Assembly (NCBI GenBank): GCA_015698045.1
Contig: BLAL01000324.1
Span: 828,501 to 892,500, forward strand
Length of the DNA stretch: 64,000 nucleotides
Origin: Rhizophagus clarus
Taxonomy: Eukaryota > Glomeromycota > Glomeromycetes > Glomerales > Glomeraceae
Direction of reading: 5' to 3'
The notes under the pieces were generated by a model, which was not told the DNA's origin, ran no database searches, and saw only the letters and a program-made list of their open reading frames with translations. Positions within the stretch are counted from its first letter, which is position 1, and every line of letters starts with the position of its first letter. Positions 31,995-43,214 of the stretch are shown one piece after another. The translations under genes and the position numbers were made by a program.

Positions 31995-33309
31995 ATGAAA
32001 ATAAAATATGGTGTTTTTCTATTCTTTATAATTTCTACGTACAGTAATTTAATCCCTAACAATAGGGTTATCCCAGATTCCGGTTCTACAAAAGATTTTA
32101 ACTTGATAGAAGGGATTACATATAAGATAGTTCACTCAAAATCGAGCGCAAACTTAGATAGCGAGGGCGATGGAGTTTATACTAGTTCTAAAACTAATCC
32201 ATATCAATATTGGTCATTGAGGAAGGCTGATGGTAATCGTTATAATATCATAAATTTAGAAACTGGTATGAATTTAGATAGTAACGGCAAAACCGCGTAT
32301 ATCAGTGTTCCTGAACATAATTCTATTTCTAACCCATACCAACATTGGATGTTTAAAAAGATTGATAATGATACTTATAATATCATTCATTCAGAATCTC
32401 AAAATTTAGATGGAAATGGGAATGATGTTTATATCAAAGGCAAATCTTTATCAACATTGGTCATTTGAACCTATTAATTTTAATTTAAGCGCAATAGTAA
32501 CGGATTTTACATACCCTCCAGATATTAAAGATAACTTGGATAAATATAAGTCACGCGTTAACCTTTTAAGTGGTAATTTTGTTTTTGAGAATTATGCAAA
32601 TGTAACAATAGAACAAACTATTGATAGAATCGAAAAAAAATCAAATACTTACACTTTAGAAATCAAAAAATCAGAATCATTTCAAAATACAATAAGTATT
32701 TATTTTAGGTCTGTTTTTGATATACCTATTCTCAAAGATTTGGGGATAAAAACGGAGTTCACAATTACCGATGGAATTGAATATACTTTTCGTTCAAAAT
32801 ACGAAAAAGTATATAAGGAATCTGTATCAGAAACGGTTTCATATCGTATCTATCAGAAAATTACCGTGCCACCCCTTAATTCGGTAAAAGTTAATAGCAC
32901 AATAGATAAGACTAGTATTCATATACCATTTAAAGCAAAAATTCGAATTAATGGGAAAGCAGATAGATTAGATGAGAATGGAAGAGTTATTTCAATGACC
33001 GATGTTGAGATTAATGCACTTAGATGTTATCTTCAAAAGGAGAATTATGAATCTAAGAATATAACAGTTGAAGGAAATACTCTTATTATTGATACCAGTG
33101 GTACATTAGAGGTAGAAGGTTATGGATTTGATACAAGAGTTGAAACATATCCTATCATTCAGAACCCGAAGAATCCACCTTCGAATTTCCCCTTCCTTTT
33201 CATACTTTATATCGCGTTTGCGATATTTACGCCCTTTATTGCATATTGTCTTATAAAATTATATTTAAATAGAAGAAATGAATCAGATGGATACATTAGA
33301 ATATCTTAA
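31995..33309 (+). pseudogene. Secreted lectin + aerolysin-like protein, copy 1, frameshifted
   Basis: The start is ATG 31995, matching copy 2 (an upstream in-frame TTG is ignored). The order is a hydrophobic signal peptide (~1-20), a ricin-type beta-trefoil with YQYW and YQHW (QxW) motifs, then an aerolysin-like module (AIVTDFTYPPDIKDN ... ITVPPLNSVKV ... SIHIPFKAKIRINGKADR) and a C-terminal membrane helix with a short basic tail. Near 32438 it lacks 20 nt that copy 2 has between the third trefoil repeat and the aerolysin part. The upstream frame ends at 32468, while the downstream part is open in another frame to 33309. It is otherwise well preserved, so the break is recent. Aerolysin-fold proteins usually oligomerise on membranes; whether this family does so in this fungus is unknown. 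Confidence 0.8.
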
Positions 33310-33469
33310 TCTTAGTATAATGATTTATTTTTACAAATTTTGTTTTTAATAAAATCTTATGGTTTTTTTGAGTATCCGTTTAACCGAATATGGTATAGTT
33401 AAAAACTCTAATTTTAAATCCTTAAATTTGGCTAAATTAAACTCATATTCCCGGCCAAACTTAAATTCA

Positions 33470-33565
33470 AAAAAGGGTAAAATCAACCGGATAAATTCGA
33501 CACTTTTTGACACTTTGTAATTTTTGTAATGACGGAATGAATTATCCGGTTGATTTTGCCTTTTT
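33470..33565. repeat. Inverted repeat between the two lectin/aerolysin-like copies
   Basis: AAAAGGGTAAAATCAACCGG + ATAAATTC (33473-33500) is matched in reverse complement by GAATTATCCGGTTGATTTTG + CCTTTTT (about 33539-33565), with a loop near 40 bp. It may be a small MITE, or a hairpin ending copy 1 transcription and preceding the copy 2 leader. Confidence 0.75.
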
Positions 33566-33679
33566 CGTATTTTTGTATAACTAATCGCTTACGTAGGTGT
33601 AACTATCGATCGTTATTTGAATGCACCATTTTTTTTTTTTTTTCATTTTCTTTTTTGTTCATAAATAAAACTTGTAATC

Positions 33680-34999
33680 ATGAAGATAAGATATGGAGTT
33701 TTTCTTTTTTTTATAATTTCTATCAATAGTAATTTAATTCCTAATAATAGAGTTATTACAGAATCCGGCTCTACAAAAGATTTTAACTTGGTTGAAGGGA
33801 TTACATATAAGATAGTTCATTCAAAGTCAAGTTCAAAGTTAGACAGCAATGGTAATCGAATTTATATTAGTTCTGCATATAGTCCATATCAACATTGGTC
33901 ATTAAGGAAAGCTGATGGTAATCGTTATAATATCATAAGTTTAGAAACTGGTATGAATTTAGATAGTAACGGTCAAACAGCGTATATTAGCGCTCCTAAA
34001 CATAATTCTATTTTTAACCCGTATCAACATTGGATGTTTACAAAGATAGATGATGATGCTTATAATATTATTCATCCAGAATCTCGAAACTTGGATGGGA
34101 ATGGTAGAGATGTTTATATCAGTAGTCTTGAAAATAATTCCAAAGTCAATCCTTATCAATATTGGTCATTTGAGCCTGTTAATTTTAATTTAAGCGCAAT
34201 AGTAACGGATTTTACATATCCTCCAGATATAAAAGATAATGTGGATAAATATAGATCACGCGTTAATCTTTTAAGTGGTAATTTTGTTTTTGAGAATTAT
34301 GCAAATGCAACAATTGAACAAACTATCAACAGAGTCGAAACGAAATCAAATGCTTATACTTTGGAAATAAGAAAATCAGAATCATTCGAAGTTACAAAAA
34401 ACCTTGGTATGGAATTTTATCTTGGTGGGACTATTTTCGAAATGTTGGGAATAAATACGAGATTTGTTGGTGGAATTAAAAATGTATTTCGTTCATATGA
34501 TGAGAAGGTATACAGGGAAACCGTATCAGAAACGGTTTCATATCATATTAGTCAAAAAATTATCGTGCCACCTCTTAATTCAATAAAAGTTAATAGTACG
34601 ATAGATAAGATTAGTATTCACATACCATTTAAAGCAAAAATTAGAATTAATGGAAAAGCAGATAGATTAGATGAAAATGGAAGAGTTATTTCAATGACCG
34701 ATGTTGAGATTAATGCACTTAGATGTTATCTTCAAAAGGAAAATTATGAATCTAAAAATATCACAGTTATAGGAAATACTCTTATTATTGATACCAGTGG
34801 TACATTAGAGGTAGAAGGTTATGGATTTGATACAAGAGTTGAAACATATCCTATCATTCAGACCCCGAAGAATCCACCTTCGAATTTCCCCTTCCTTTTC
34901 ATACTTTATATCGCGTTTGCGATATTTACACCCATTATTACATATTATTTTATAAAATCAAGAATAAATGGATCAGATGGATACGTTGGAATACCTTAA
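33680..34999 (+). CDS. Secreted lectin + aerolysin-like protein with C-terminal membrane helix, copy 2
   Basis: 439 residues, single exon, ATG 33680. Residues 1-19 form a signal peptide (YGVFLFFIISINSNLI). Residues ~27-165 make a three-lobed ricin-type trefoil with repeated NLDSNG/NLDGNG turns and three QxW signatures (YQHW, YQHW, YQYW). Residues ~170-400 resemble the aerolysin/ETX-MTX2 pore-forming module: VTDFTYPP, Ser/Thr-rich alternating strands, IIVPPLNSIKV, IPFKAKIRINGKADR, GYGFDTRVETYPI. Residues ~408-430 are a membrane helix (FLFILYIAFAIFTPIITYYF) ahead of a short tail. Soluble aerolysin relatives normally lack such an anchor, so this one may be held in a membrane. Role (defence, self/non-self contact, host interface) is unknown. 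Confidence 0.8.
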   Translation: MKIRYGVFLFFIISINSNLIPNNRVITESGSTKDFNLVEGITYKIVHSKSSSKLDSNGNRIYISSAYSPYQHWSLRKADGNRYNIISLETGMNLDSNGQTAYISAPKHNSIFNPYQHWMFTKIDDDAYNIIHPESRNLDGNGRDVYISSLENNSKVNPYQYWSFEPVNFNLSAIVTDFTYPPDIKDNVDKYRSRVNLLSGNFVFENYANATIEQTINRVETKSNAYTLEIRKSESFEVTKNLGMEFYLGGTIFEMLGINTRFVGGIKNVFRSYDEKVYRETVSETVSYHISQKIIVPPLNSIKVNSTIDKISIHIPFKAKIRINGKADRLDENGRVISMTDVEINALRCYLQKENYESKNITVIGNTLIIDTSGTLEVEGYGFDTRVETYPIIQTPKNPPSNFPFLFILYIAFAIFTPIITYYFIKSRINGSDGYVGIP

Positions 35000-35062
35000 T
35001 TTAATCATAAGGAGTATTTATTTGTATACTAATATTAGAAATGTATTTTTATTTTCATTTGT

Positions 35063-35093
<31 letters not shown>

Positions 35094-35763
35094 TGAAATA
35101 TCATTAGAATTTTCTTTTTTCAATAAAGAATATCTTGAAAATCTGTATCTTATTTTTTTGAATCTTAACATCCTATAGTCCAGGATTGGTTTGTAAATAT
35201 TAAATAAAAAATTACAGGTGATGTTAATTCAATTTAACTTTTGATTGTTGAGATCCGTCATCTGATGGATGTCATTAATTTTTAGAAAGAGATGGTTACG
35301 TTTCTTAAATCATACATTTGGAGCTGTATAGGGTGATTCTCCTTTACATTATTTTATTAATTGGGCTTAAAAAAATGGGTGTAACATTAGTCGAGTTGAA
35401 TTTTTCATCTTTCAGATGATATTTTAAATTTTAATCCGTTTATAATTTCTCTTTTTTTTTCATTATTGAAAGGGAGTTTTAAATTTATTAAATTATGCAT
35501 TAAAATATGTTCATAAGGTGTCTCAATTAATTATTGTCATTAAAAGGCGCATTCCTATTATTCTGTGTTAAGTAGTAGTAGATAAAGGCAAATCTTAAAA
35601 TTCATCTGATATTAATTTTAAATAATAAAAATGGATTTTTTATCAAAATAGGATTTATATAAAATAAATATACATGATTATTCCTTCAAACATTTAATTG
35701 CTACCAGCTCCCCTCTCTTTTGATTTCCATCAAAAAAAAAATTGTACTTTAATGTATCAAATT
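35000..35763. other. A+T-rich intergenic stretch
   Basis: Contains A14(TA)n at 35065-35092 soon after the copy 2 stop. No gene was seen. Confidence 0.5.
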
Positions 35764-36285
35764 TACATAATTTGTTTTGTCAACTTAATTTGATCGGAGT
35801 TTTTCCAGAACATGCTGAAGCTACTAACATTGGAAATCTAACTTCATTCGTTTCATTCTAATTGCTTTATATCATTAGACGATACGGAACCATTTTCGTC
35901 AATTAATTTCTTTGAGCTACAACTGCTATTCTGTACTTAATCGGTAAAATTAATCTGGGATAGGCGAACGGATTTTTTTTTTGTCAGAGTAGGGAGTGAT
36001 ATATTAAAATATAATAAAATAATATATATGATTATGTTCTCGACTTTACCTACTGCTATAACATAATTTCGTTATCTCAACGGCAATGCTAATTTTTTCA
36101 CAAGTCTCAAAGGTTTTTTCCTCCACTTCAATTTTACGATCAACGTCTTCTCTATACATAATTTGTTTTGGCAACTTAGTTTGATCGACGTAATCCATGA
36201 GTTTTTCCGGAACACGCTGAAGCTAGAATTTAGCTTCATTCGTTAATTGTTTCATTGCTTTGATTGATGGATTTCATCCAAAATC
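35764..36285 (-). pseudogene. Decayed unknown gene, copy 1 of 3
   Basis: On the minus strand a block from about 36225 to 36045 stays open: QRVPEKLMDYVDQTKLPKQI, MYREDVDRKIEVEEKTFETC, EKISIAVEITKLCY, followed by a GTAAAG donor. The same DNA (GCTAATTTTTTCACAA, TACATAATTTGTTTTG, TTTTCCGGAACACGCTGAAGC words) recurs at 37690-37940 and 38025-38465, and partly within this copy (35764-35830 repeats 36157-36225). Other exons are not recognisable. Family unknown. Confidence 0.45.
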
Positions 36286-36716
36286 TTTTCGGGCTTTTTC
36301 CAAAAAGGTTTAAATATTCCGGAAATTTCAACCAAATATTTTTAAATTAATTTAAATGATCTATTGTATTCCCTTTCAAGTGAAGAAAGTAAACATGATT
36401 TTAGTAGACAAATCAAATTAAAACTAAATAGGAATTCATTGGCTATACATGTAATGCGTGACCGGAAAATTCAAAGTTTGATTATAATCTATTTGGAATC
36501 GTCTATTATTAAAATGATTACCGAAATAAAAGAAATATTGAATATTGAATTGTTTCTGCTGTTGAATAGATTTTGCACGCTGATTTTTATAATCTGATGC
36601 GACGCAGATCAATCTGTGCGACAATCAAAATTTTCATACTTTTTTAATCGCAAAAACTATGTCATCTAACGTTATACAAGTGTTCCACTTCTGAAGTGAA
36701 GTGAAGAAATTGAATA

Positions 36717-37672
36717 GTGAACAAACTTAACGAATATTTGAAAGGAAGTCTAAAGCATACTAAGAATATTAATAAACATGCAAATACTATCACAGTAGAT
36801 CAAGAAATTGATGGTTCAAATTCTCTTGATTTTATCGCAAGGTGGAAAATACCGGATAGACCAGCTAAAGATATTGAAAAGGTATAAATGAAATTAAAGG
36901 AGGTAAGTTTTTTTTTTCCTGTACTTTTATATATTTTCCAATAATACCGAATATTTACTTATTCTTGTGCTTTTCTTCCCTGCTTCTTATCATCATACCC
37001 GCCCAAAAAACACATTCGCGTTATCGTAGAGCAACCCATTGCTGGGCGAGTAATTTTGATCAAATACGAGTGAACTATCCTGACTTGATTTGATATCCAT
37101 TTGAAGAGTGCATCGAAAGATCTTGATAACAAAAGAATAATTTTGATCTTGTTAGATCAGAATTGGGAAACGTTTATGAAGTATCTGTACATTCAGAAAT
37201 AGCAAAAGTCAACGGTTTCCATTACTCTTCCAGATTTGAAATTTCAGATCTACTACTTGGTTTTGTATGGATAAATTTGCAATTAAATTAATTAGCAAAA
37301 TTTGTACATTTTGGTTTTTTAAAGGCTTGCTTAACACTATAAAGGACAGTAGGCTTTCCTTACCACGAAAAAATTCTCGTCTGAAAAACCAAAGTACGAC
37401 TCTCAAATTTATCTTCAACTATATCATGCTGAAAAAGTTGCAAATTACACTTATGTAAGTGAATATAAATTATTATGAAATGGGGTTTTTGCACATTGTT
37501 CTTTATTTACCATAACTTTTTGCACTTCTTGAACAGGATAAAAATATGAAAAATTAACTTGTAGAACCGATGAATTACGTTCGTTCATTACCCCAATATA
37601 AAAAGTTTAGTCCCAATACCCTCTCTAACAGAACGGGAAAAGCCCTTAAAAACTGGGAAGCTTATGAAAAAA
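36717..37672 (+). pseudogene. Isolated exon-like blocks, family unknown
   Basis: 36729-36884 reads as one block (NEYLKGSLKHTKNINKHANT ... FIARWKIPDRPAKDIEK) ending at GTATAA. About 37571-37672 reads MNYVRSLPQYKKFSPNTLSN, RTGKALKNWEAYEK and ends at GTAAGT. The sequence between contains stops and further possible donors. They could be exons of one decayed gene; I do not recognise it. Confidence 0.35.
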
Positions 37673-37689
37673 GTAAGTTTATAGAACTA

Positions 37690-37940
37690 TTTTTCGTCAA
37701 ATAATTTCTTTAAACTACAACTGCTATTCTGTTTTAATTGGTAAAATTAATTTAGATAGATGGACGGAATTTTTTTTCGCCAGGATAGGGACGATATATT
37801 AAAATATAACGATATTAAAAAAAAAAAAATACATAATTATCTTTTTAACTTTACCTACTACTATAAGATAATTTCGTTATCTTAACAACAACAACGCTAA
37901 TTTTTTCACAAGCCTCAAAGGTTTTTTCTCCACTTCAAGA
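37690..37940 (-). pseudogene. Decayed unknown gene, copy 2 of 3 (partial)
   Basis: Matches the stretch 35900-36130 of copy 1 (CTACAACTGCTATTCTG, AAATATAA, CTTTACCTACT, ACAAGCCTCAAAGG). It is truncated, lacking the half that encodes MDYVDQTKLPKQI in copy 1. Confidence 0.45.
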
Positions 37941-38024
37941 AATATTTTTTTTTTAGAAGAAAGGGTAGACATACTTCTATTTTTCTATGAAATAAAGATT
38001 GCTGCTCCTTAACGTTTCTAATTT

Positions 38025-38465
38025 ACATAATTTGTTTTGGGAACTTAATTTGATCGATATGAATCCATGAGTCTTTTCCGGAGCACGCTGAAGCTACTAA
38101 TATTTGGCGAATTTAACTTCATTGGTTAATTGGTTCATTGCTTTGATTTGATAAATTTCATCCATCCGACGAATCAAGCAATGCTACCTCATAACGGAAG
38201 AATCATTAGACGAAACAGAACCATTTTTCGTCAATTAATTTCTTTGAGTTACAACTGTTATTCTGTATTTAATTGGTAAAATTAATCTGGATAAGTGAAC
38301 GGATTTTTTTTCGTCAGAATAGAGACGATATATTAAAATATAATAAAAAAATATATATAAATATTTTCTCAACTTTACCTACTGCTATAACATAATTTCG
38401 TTATCCTTATTCTCATCTCAACAACAATGATAATTTTTTCACAAGCCTCAAAGGTTTTTTTCTAT
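38025..38465 (-). pseudogene. Decayed unknown gene, copy 3 of 3
   Basis: Contains both halves of the unit, in the arrangement TACATAATTTGTTTTGGG ... GCTGAAGCTAC ... CAATTAATTTCTTTGAG ... CACAAGCCTCAAAGG. It carries small indels relative to copy 1. No open frame of useful length remains. Confidence 0.45.
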
Positions 38466-39277
38466 GAATTAAAATTTGTTCCTTAACGTTTCTAATTTAA
38501 CAGCAACTTTAATAATTTGAACCGATAATAAATCCAAGAACATTCCAATTGTCTCATTACATATTGATGACATTATATTTTCAAAATTAACGAACACTTT
38601 CTAACAGAAAATCTGAACATCAAATTAAAGAAATAAGTTAGCCTTTTAGTCTTTAAATTAATTTAGTATATTAGGAATTATTTTTTTTATCTTATCAAAT
38701 TAATTAAAATCTATAATTAATATTTTTAGTTGGATTTACCTGTAAATAAGTTACTGTAAAAGTAAATATATTTGGTAACAACAAACAAATAAAATTAGTT
38801 GTTTCTACTGTCTTTATCGTTTTAACGTTTAAATGATTTTCATGGATTGGAAGTAGAATATAAAATAATTTGTTTGACCACGTGGAAAGGTTACACCATC
38901 TACAAAAAGCATTTATCAATCTTTTTTCTTCAGAAACTTGAATATTAAAAATCTTTTATTATAGTATTAATAAAAAGAAACACTTGCGAAACTTGATGAC
39001 TAAATATATAAGAAAGACAGCTTTTCTATTAAATTAATGAAGCATTTTAACTAATACTCATTAAGTTTTAGTTTGTATATAAAGGCTAATTACTGAAATT
39101 CCACCTATTTAACAATATTATCAACAAAAACCAGGTTTCTTTTTCGATTCTCTTTTAGGAACATAAGGTGACAAATATCTCACAATTTAATTAGCTATTA
39201 ATTAATTATAAATTTTCTAATAATTATTATTATTATTAAAGATAAGAGGAAACAATACGGGATAGAAATTATAGAGA
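38466..39277. other. A+T-rich intergenic stretch
   Basis: Short minus-strand frame at 38704-38919 without recognisable content. Nothing else seen. Confidence 0.45.
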
Positions 39278-39873
39278 CTATTTTTGAAATGAACTCGATT
39301 TTATTGCTCTCTCAAAAGAGTTTGGAAAATTATTCGGAACGGGTTCCATGACAGGGAATATAACATAATTTTGTTCATACTTGGAATAATCAGGCAGAGG
39401 GAGTACTGAACTGGGATCAAAAGGGGTGATGAGTGTGGCGGGGTTATTATAAGTCACTCGAGTTATGGGCTCAGGTCCTGGCGCGGCTACACGACCTTCT
39501 CGTGCGCGCCGTCTACACAAACTAGATTTATGATATATTTGTAGGTATATATTTTTTTTTTTAAAAAAAAAAGTGAATCATTTTTTTTTAAAAGAATAAA
39601 TAATAATAAAAAAAAAAAAAATTTTTTATTACTAATTATAAACTTGTCTTTCGTTCCAATAAATTTTATATTCCCACAACTTTCGGACCAACTCTGCGTT
39701 TGTTCCAACTACTAGCCCAAGAATATCGTCTACTATTTCATCTAGGCTCCTCAACTTTTTATTCTATATAAAGAATTTATGACGTTAGAAACAATCAACT
39801 TTTAATTTATTTTTTTTTTTTTTCTTTTATTTTTTTTTCTTTTTCTTATTATTAAACCTACTTGTTCGGACAT
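39278..39873 (-). CDS. Myb/SANT-like small protein (array gene C)
   Basis: Exons on the minus strand: 39873-39862 (12-nt micro-exon, MSEQ), 39763-39633 and 39521-39278; joined 387 nt, 128 residues. Exon 2 aligns with gene B exon 2: LRSLDEIVDDILG (gene B: LLKIGEIVDEIIK) and YKIYWNERQVYN (gene B: YGIYWTTKQVYD). The same splice phase follows, with a split Tyr/Arg codon and then a basic L-C-R-R-R run. Exon 3 shares PFDPSSVLPLPDYSKYEQN with PFDPIAVLPPIDSSMYQN of gene B but lacks its Ala/Thr repeat. The domain is shorter than in gene B by about ten residues. It is likely a nuclear DNA-binding-type protein by homology; no partner or target is evident. Confidence 0.6.
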
Positions 39874-42367
39874 TTTTCTTATGTTAGACAAGTAGTTAAA
39901 ATATATTCTTTTAAGAAGGAAAAAAAAGAACATGGTATTTATTGAAAAATATTAGAATACTCTAAAATGTAGTACATAAAAAAAAAAAAAAAATGGTACC
40001 CATTTTAAATTATAATGGAGTTCTCCTTTTTTGTAAATACCAGGTACTGGATCTAAATATCTGCGATTTGCATGTAATCCATCAAGTGTATCAAATTTTA
40101 TCATTATCTGATATTAAAGATAAGCACAAGAATAAACATTAACAATGTATTAAAAAAAAAATAATTATATATGTTATTTTAGTTCATTCTCAATGAACGT
40201 GTAAAATTTATACGTATTTACCTTAAATCTTGTTCAATTACTGAATCAACATATAATCCTTAACAGATTGATTTGAGCTCTCTACGCCCAAAGAAGATCA
40301 AAAGTGTGCATATCTCTCCTTAGGACTTCTATAAAAGTAAAGTTCATTTTTCTCTGAAAGTAATATTTGATGATATAATGAATAATGCTCTAGATTAGTC
40401 ACTGTATGATCGACAAAACAAACAAATATTAATGTCGCATATTGTATTGAGTAATAAATGTGTTACCGCAACAAAATGGTACAAGACTACAAGTCTTCAC
40501 ATGATTATTTTCCCCCGATTGCAGATACTGAAGAAGCCGCCTTATCTAGTTTATTAGGAATAAACCCGCAGTATAAACTCATAATCATATGACTTAATAC
40601 TGGGATATTTTATTCACTCGAACTTGGCTGTTGTCTTGCAAGTAAACTGAACTGATATTGAATATGCTCGCTCTGAATGCTGTTTTCAAAGAGTGTGTAT
40701 ATTGGCGAAACAATCCGAATATTAAGCAAAGTGGCAAGTGTAGTATGAGATCTTTATTTTCATCTTCCATAATGGAAATAAGACATACTTAGATCTTTCC
40801 ATCTACTTATTTATTAGTTTGTTAGTTTAAGTAATTGTCTTTTAAGAAACGAAATTTTAGCAACTGATATTGGTAATTATGTCTAAGTTAACATTCTTTT
40901 GCTTATATTTCTGTCTAACCATAATTGCTAACAAAATACGGCTTATTATTTATGAAATTTTCTTTATAAAAAAAGCATTTTTTAAAGGGAATAGAATGTA
41001 CAGATTATCTAAAAGTAATAATCGATAATAGATTTTCAAGATTAGTTAATAATATAGAGGCACAGCCTTAACTCCTCCTACTATGACGACTATGACGTGA
41101 CCTAAGATACGTTACGTCATTAACTTAGAATTATAAAAATGTTCAAAATGATTTGAGATCCTTAAAATTTAATGCTGGAATCTTTTGGTGATTAAAAATC
41201 TTTAAGAGATGTATTATTACTCGTCCAATCAAAAGAGTGAGCATCTTATACGATCCACTGCTTTTATTTATTATATCGTACTCAGCTTTTACTAATTTGT
41301 TGTTTCTTTTTTTAAAAATATGAAAAGACGGCAAAGAGAACATTTTCAACATATAGGATCATTTGATGAATTCCTGTTCTTATCAACACTTAAGTCATTT
41401 GTTTATAGTGAAGTTACCATGGGAATTAGGTGATAATGGAGTCTGCAACATCTGTAGAATCTACACGACTTTCTTCGCTCTCACCCTTACTTTATCTATA
41501 TTATAAACAACCGGATCTAAAATGCATAAAGAAATATCTACCCGTTATGTATTCTTATATTTTATTATAGCAATTTTATTTTGTTATTTTTGTTCCTTAT
41601 AGATTTTTCATTATAAGTTATTAATTATTAGAATTTATTATTGTATATTTCATTCTTGATAGTCCAACCCGGATTTAAATTGACTTAGGATTGAGTTGAC
41701 AAGACAATTTTCTGCTTGTCTAAACGAAAAACGATAATACCCATCATTACATTTGCTATATTTCAATTTCTGGTTGTGGTGATGTAGCAGATTAAAGAAA
41801 TGGCAACAGAAATAAAAGATAAAATTTGTTAAGAAATCAATAGTTGTTTCCCTATTACTAATTTTTATCCGCCAGTGATTTTTAATTTTTATTTATTAGA
41901 TATTATTAAATTCAATAAATAAATTCAATAAATAAATAATTTTCAATCATTTAAAGGATCTAACATAATAATGTCCTTAGATTTCTCGTTAATAATAAAC
42001 AAAAGTCTGTATAAATTGAGTATTACGATAAATATTTTCATATTGAAAGTCTCTCTCGTTTTTAATCGGCGTTATCATCATCTAAAAATTTTTCATATTT
42101 TGTGAAAAGTAATGTGCAGACTGCAGAATACTATATTATATACATACATAAAATTATATCTTTTATTATTTCAGTAATATAATAATGACAATCATTGATA
42201 AAAAAATGACAAAAAAATTAATATAAATACAGGTAAAAAAAAAAAATATTTTTTTTTCTTTTTTCCTTTTTCTTTTTTTTTTTTGTTTAAATATACTGTA
42301 TATATATACACACATATTAAATACCATCCAGTGGATTTTTTTTTGTTGTTGCTTTTCATTAAATTTT
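39874..42367. other. A+T-rich intergenic stretch
   Basis: No complete gene. A minus-strand block at about 40110-40030 reads KFDTLDGLHANRRYLDPVPG and could be an orphan exon. The 69-residue minus frame at 41143-41352 has no recognisable content. Short TA repeats occur near 42130 and 42300. Confidence 0.45.
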
Positions 42368-43102
42368 TTATCTTTCTTTCTTCGTTTTATCCATTTTCCA
42401 TAATAATGCATAAAAAGAAACGAGAATAAAAATAATAAGTATAATGAACAAACAAAAGGTTTCGAATAAAGTAAAAAACGATGAAACAAAGATTTTTTTT
42501 ATGTAATTTCTGAATTTCGTCGATGGCAATGGGCTAACAGTCTGAACAGTTTGAATAGTCTGAGCGTGAACGGCCCGAGCAGCTTGAGCAGCCTGAGCAG
42601 CCTGAACATTCTGAGCATTCTGAAGCTGGTTATCTCTGAATCTCAAACTAATGATAAAAAAAATGAAGAGACATAGCATAGAAACTCTTTTTTAGCGTAA
42701 AATTCATATTCATTATGCATGTATTATATATAGTATTATAGACTATTATGGCTTTATAACTTTATTTAAAAGGTTTTCTTATATATGCAGTAACGCATAC
42801 AACAAATGATACAACATACCACAAAGTGATAAGAAAATATTTATAAATAAAAAAAAATAATCGTTTATCATACCGATCAGAAACTTTCTTGGGGGTGATC
42901 AAATTGCCCAAGTATTTTGTATTATCCAAAACAAATTGGCGTCTTTCAATACGGGTTAAATTTGGGTTTGCTCTATCAATAACTTCATCGATTAATTTAT
43001 TAATTGTGTATCTCTAAATTTACAAAAAAAAAAAAAAAAAAAGAGATTTGAAATATATCATTATGTTAATAAATGAGATTTTATTTAACTCACATCTGGC
43101 AT
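42368..43102 (-). CDS. Myb/SANT-like family member with a membrane-tail C-terminus (array gene D)
   Basis: Exons on the minus strand: 43102-43094 (9-nt micro-exon, MPD), 43013-42874 and 42647-42368; joined 429 nt, 142 residues. Exon 2 keeps the family frame (INKLIDEVIDRANPN ... NLITPKKVSDR) but lacks the Trp of genes B and C. The exon 2/3 junction splits an Arg codon as in gene B and is followed by LRFRDN. Exon 3 has a Gln/Ala-rich helix (QNAQNVQAAQAAQAARAVHAQ), then a strong hydrophobic segment (FFTLFETFCLFIILIIFILV) and a basic end (KMDKTKKER). This looks like a C-terminal tail anchor, unexpected in a nuclear protein family. Either a membrane-tethered form or drift into A+T-rich DNA could explain it. 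Confidence 0.55.
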
Positions 43103-43157
43103 TTTGAAGGATGAATTAAATAAATAATAAAATCAAAAAATTTTTTTTTGAATGCAA

Positions 43158-43214
43158 GAAAGAGAAAAATGAAAAAGAGAAAAATGAAAAAGAGAAAAAT
43201 GAAAAAGAGAAAAA
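43158..43214. repeat. 15-bp purine tandem repeat
   Basis: About 3.7 units of GAAAAAGAGAAAAAT, upstream of gene D on its 5' side. Confidence 0.8.
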
